NCBI RefSeq assembly: GCF_001905385.1
Contig: NZ_LIPF01000013.1
Location: 1-64,000, forward strand
Direction: 5' to 3'
DNA from: Streptomyces sp. CB02414
Lineage (GTDB): Bacteria; Actinomycetota; Actinomycetes; Streptomycetales; Streptomycetaceae
Length of the DNA stretch: 64,000 nucleotides
In this document: piece after piece, positions 60,771 to 64,000 of the stretch
How the letters are laid out: every line of letters begins with the position of its first letter
How positions within the stretch are numbered: position 1 is the first letter of the stretch
Notes under the pieces: generated by a model
Told to the model about the DNA's origin: nothing
What the model saw: the letters and a program-made list of their open reading frames with translations, nothing else
Database searches by the model: none
Translations under genes and position numbers: made by a program

Positions 60771-60872
60771 CCCCGGCTGCCGCGCCGGGCGGCTCCCGGC
60801 TCCCTCCGGGGACGGTCCGCTGTCCCCCGCCGGGCAGGGCAGCCCGGGGGAGCCGTACCGGCGGCCCGCCGC

Positions 60873-63284
60873 TCAGTCCCCGGCCCCGTCCTCCCTCCCC
60901 ACCCGCTCCAGTAGGGCCACCGGCACCTCTGCGAAGAGCTCCGCCACGCGCGCGTGCCCGGTGAACTCCCGTCCGGGCGTCAGCGCGTCGGACCACCGGC
61001 CCGGCGGCAGCGGGAGGGTCGTGTCGCGCCAGCCGCCCGCCTCCGTCAGCCGCAGCGACAACCGGGTCACGGCCGTCAGGACGGCACCGGAGCGGACGAA
61101 GGCCACGCAGTGCGCCGCCGAGGGCCCCTCGGCGGTCAGCGCCTCGTACGTCGCCGCGTCCCCGAAGGCGTCGGGCCGCCGCGCCCGGAGCGCCAGCGCC
61201 GCCCGGGTCACCGCGGCCTTCCCGGCGGGCGGTCCGTCCTCGACGGGCCCGGTGGACGGGAAGTCCACGGCCCGCCGGTTGTCCGGGTCGACCAGGGCCA
61301 GGTACTCCCGCTCGGTCCCCTGGTAGAGGTCCGGCACGCCCGGCATCGTCAGGTGGGTCAGGGCCGTGCCGAGGACGTTGGCGCGGATGTGCGGTTCCAG
61401 GGCGGCGCGCAGGGTAGTCACCCGCTCGCCCGGCGCCCCGCACGGGCCCGCCGCCACGAACCGGGCCACCGCCTCCTCGTACGCCGGCTCCTGCTCCGTC
61501 CAGCTGGTGTACATCCCCGCCTCGCGCACATGCTTCAGCAGCGCCTCCCGCACCCGCTCGCCGTCGGCAGGTCCCAGCCCGAACACCGTCTGCCAGGCCG
61601 CCCACGCCAGCTGCGCGTCCGGGACGCCGTCGCCCGTCCGGGTGACCTCGGTGAGGACGTCCGCCCACCGCCCCGGGCACTGAGTGAGCACCGCCAGCGC
61701 GGCCCGCACGTCGGCGCTGCGCTTCGTGTCGTGGGTCGACACGACCGTGCCCGTCGCGGGCCAGTCGCGCTGCACGCGCGCGCAGTAGGCGTGGAACTCC
61801 TCCGCAGACACGGCGGGACGGCCCGGGTCCCCGCCCACCTCGGTCGCCGACAGCAGCGCCACGTACCGGTAGAACGCCGTGTCCTCCACCGACTTCGCCC
61901 GCAGCGCCGACGCCGTCTGCGCGAACCGGGACCGGAACTCCTCGTGCTCGGGCCCGTCCCCGTACCGCCCGAGCACCAGGCCCCGGACGACGTCCACCGC
62001 CCCGGCCTCCTCGGGCACCGCGAAGGCGTGCCGTGCCTCGGCCGCCGCCTCCCCGGTGACGACGGACGCCGCGTCCGCCGACGCGTACGGCCGGTACACC
62101 TCCAGCCGCACCAGCAGCTCCCGCAGCGCCGTGCGCAGCGCCCACGGTGCCCGGTCGCGCAGCGCGGGCTCCGGCGAGGCGACGCACAGCCGGTGCGCCA
62201 CCCGGGTCAGCCGGTCCATCTCGGTGGCCAGCTCGTGCGTGAGCACCTTGTACGCCGCCCGCCGCACCGTCGCCGCCCAGTCCCCGCCCCGGTCCGTCTG
62301 CGGGGCCGCGAACCTGCGGTACTGGCCGAGGAGTTCCCCGTACCCGGCGGGGTCCGTGAAGAGCCCGTCCACGTGCCGCAGGGCGTCGTACCCGGTGGTG
62401 CCCGCGACGGGCCAGGCGGCCGGCAGCCGCTCTCCGTCCGCCAGGATCTTCTCCACGACCGTCCACCGGCCGCCGCTCGCCTCGTGCAGCCGCGCGAGGT
62501 ACGTGCCGGGGTCGGCGAGGCCGTCGGGGTGGTCGACGCGCAGCCCGTCGACCACGCCCTCGCGCAGCAGTCGCAGCACCGTGGCGTGCGTGGCCTCGAA
62601 CACCTCCGGGTCCTCCACGCGGACGCCGATCAGCTCCGAGATGCTGAAGAACCGGCGGTAGTTCAGCTCGGTGCGGGCCAGCCGCCACCACACCGGCCGG
62701 TACCACTGCGCGTCCAGGAGCTGCGGCAGCGGCAGGTCCGAGGTGCCCTCCCGCAGTGGGAAGGCGTGCTCGTGGTAGCGCAGGACGTCCCCGTCGACCC
62801 GCAGGTCCTTCAGCACCTCGCCGACCGGCGCCCCCAGCACCGGCACCAGCAGCTGTCCGCCCTGCGCCTCCCAGTCGATGTCGAACCACCGCGCGTAGGG
62901 CGACTTCGGGCCCTCGCGCAGCACGTCCCACAGGGCACGGTTGTGCCGGGGCGACATCGCCATGTGGTTCGGCACGATGTCCACCACCAGGCCGAGCCCG
63001 TGCTCCCGCGCGGTGCGCGCCAGCGCCCGCAGTCCCTCCTCGCCGCCCAGCTCCTCGCGCACGCGCGCGTGGTCCACGACGTCGTAGCCATGGAGCGAGC
63101 CCGGCACCGCCTCCAGGACGGGGGACAGGTGCAGGTGCGACACCCCGAGGGAGGCGAGGTACGGCACGGCCGCCGCCGCGGCCGCGAAGGGGAACGCGGG
63201 CTGCAGCTGCAGCCGGTAGGTGGCGGTCGGGGCGGAGGAGGGGGAACTGGAGGACAGCACCGGGTCGGGTCGCTCAGGCGTCAT
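60873..63284 (-). CDS. treY: Malto-oligosyltrehalose synthase TreY
   Basis: An 803-residue GH13 isomerase that converts the reducing-end alpha-1,4 bond of maltodextrins to alpha-1,1. Conserved regions are ATYRLQL, LHLSPVLEAVPGSLHGYDV, VVDIVPNHMA, GLRVDHPDGLADP with the nucleophile Asp, WTVVEKIL with the acid/base Glu, and STHDTKRSADVRA. Full family length. Works with TreZ (53.7 kb); glgX lies 83 bp upstream on the same strand, matching the glgX/treY order of other actinomycetes. Confidence 0.93.
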   Translation of the reverse strand: MTPERPDPVLSSSSPSSAPTATYRLQLQPAFPFAAAAAAVPYLASLGVSHLHLSPVLEAVPGSLHGYDVVDHARVREELGGEEGLRALARTAREHGLGLVVDIVPNHMAMSPRHNRALWDVLREGPKSPYARWFDIDWEAQGGQLLVPVLGAPVGEVLKDLRVDGDVLRYHEHAFPLREGTSDLPLPQLLDAQWYRPVWWRLARTELNYRRFFSISELIGVRVEDPEVFEATHATVLRLLREGVVDGLRVDHPDGLADPGTYLARLHEASGGRWTVVEKILADGERLPAAWPVAGTTGYDALRHVDGLFTDPAGYGELLGQYRRFAAPQTDRGGDWAATVRRAAYKVLTHELATEMDRLTRVAHRLCVASPEPALRDRAPWALRTALRELLVRLEVYRPYASADAASVVTGEAAAEARHAFAVPEEAGAVDVVRGLVLGRYGDGPEHEEFRSRFAQTASALRAKSVEDTAFYRYVALLSATEVGGDPGRPAVSAEEFHAYCARVQRDWPATGTVVSTHDTKRSADVRAALAVLTQCPGRWADVLTEVTRTGDGVPDAQLAWAAWQTVFGLGPADGERVREALLKHVREAGMYTSWTEQEPAYEEAVARFVAAGPCGAPGERVTTLRAALEPHIRANVLGTALTHLTMPGVPDLYQGTEREYLALVDPDNRRAVDFPSTGPVEDGPPAGKAAVTRAALALRARRPDAFGDAATYEALTAEGPSAAHCVAFVRSGAVLTAVTRLSLRLTEAGGWRDTTLPLPPGRWSDALTPGREFTGHARVAELFAEVPVALLERVGREDGAGD

Positions 63285-63367
63285 GGAAACCTACGTACCC
63301 GCCCCGCCGCCTTTCGTGTCACCGGCCCCCTGCACGGGTGCCCCGCCCGTGCCCGCGCGTACTCCGT

Positions 63368-64000
<633 letters not shown>

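Overview
The window is chromosomal DNA from a Streptomyces-type actinomycete. It has very high GC, strongly third-position-biased codons, frequent GTG/TTG starts and many ATGA/GTGA/TGATG gene overlaps. It also carries marker genes of the genus: geosmin synthase, a CprB-type gamma-butyrolactone receptor homologue, a conservon, an SSI-type protease inhibitor, DUF6230/DUF6114 and DUF1707-FHA proteins. From memory, the order (hemG-hemQ ... murC-msrB ... conservon ... cprB ... geoA ... treZ/treY/glgX) resembles the S. coelicolor SCO604x-SCO608x segment; this was not checked. I saw no rRNA, tRNA, CRISPR array, insertion sequence or prophage, and noticed no in-frame TTA codon.

Layout. 0.4-6.3 kb: a tightly coupled operon of a 2-oxoglutarate dioxygenase, a DUF6271 protein with a glycosyltransferase-like DxD, a fold-III PLP decarboxylase, a GNAT acetyltransferase and an MFS exporter, followed by a TmrB-like ATPase. 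It looks like a small uncharacterised biosynthetic cluster with export and possible immunity. 6.4-11.9 kb: a small unknown gene, a CoA-disulfide-reductase-like flavoprotein, a DUF4349 lipoprotein, and the coproporphyrin-dependent haem genes hemG and hemQ. A duplicated remnant of the hemQ 3' end follows. 11.9-17.6 kb: a secreted S33 peptidase, a TIGR04222 membrane protein with a DUF692 (MNIO-type) enzyme, a GNAT, a small ABM-like protein and a PTH2-like hydrolase. 17.6-23.4 kb: an ABC transporter pair, a zinc-ribbon protein, a polysaccharide deacetylase lipoprotein, a FAD-Rieske oxidoreductase and a Tat-exported PhoX-like phosphatase. 23.4-28.2 kb: a slipin, a SulP transporter coupled to a beta-carbonic anhydrase (probable bicarbonate uptake), a small secreted protein behind a striking palindrome, and ZapE.

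28.4-31.8 kb: a RibD-C reductase, an unknown protein, murC and msrB. 31.8-37.7 kb: a two-component system divergent from a complete glycine-betaine/choline-type ABC transporter. 37.7-42.5 kb: a four-gene conservon (kinase-like, roadblock, DUF742, GTPase) preceded by an orphan periplasmic-binding lipoprotein. 42.9-45.3 kb: DUF6114/DUF6230 and a secreted protein. 45.4-49.7 kb: cprB, a DUF89 protein and geoA. 49.8-53.5 kb: a PDZ protein, a phosphoesterase, an M24 peptidase and an APH-fold protein that lacks catalytic Asp residues. 53.7-64 kb: treZ, treY and the C-terminal part of glgX (trehalose/glycogen metabolism), interrupted by a DUF1707-FHA protein, an M14 carboxypeptidase overlapping an SSI inhibitor, and an lpd/lysR divergent pair with a clear LysR-type operator.

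The two regions most worth attention as undescribed biology are the 0.4-6.3 kb operon and the DUF692/TIGR04222 pair at 13.5-15.8 kb.
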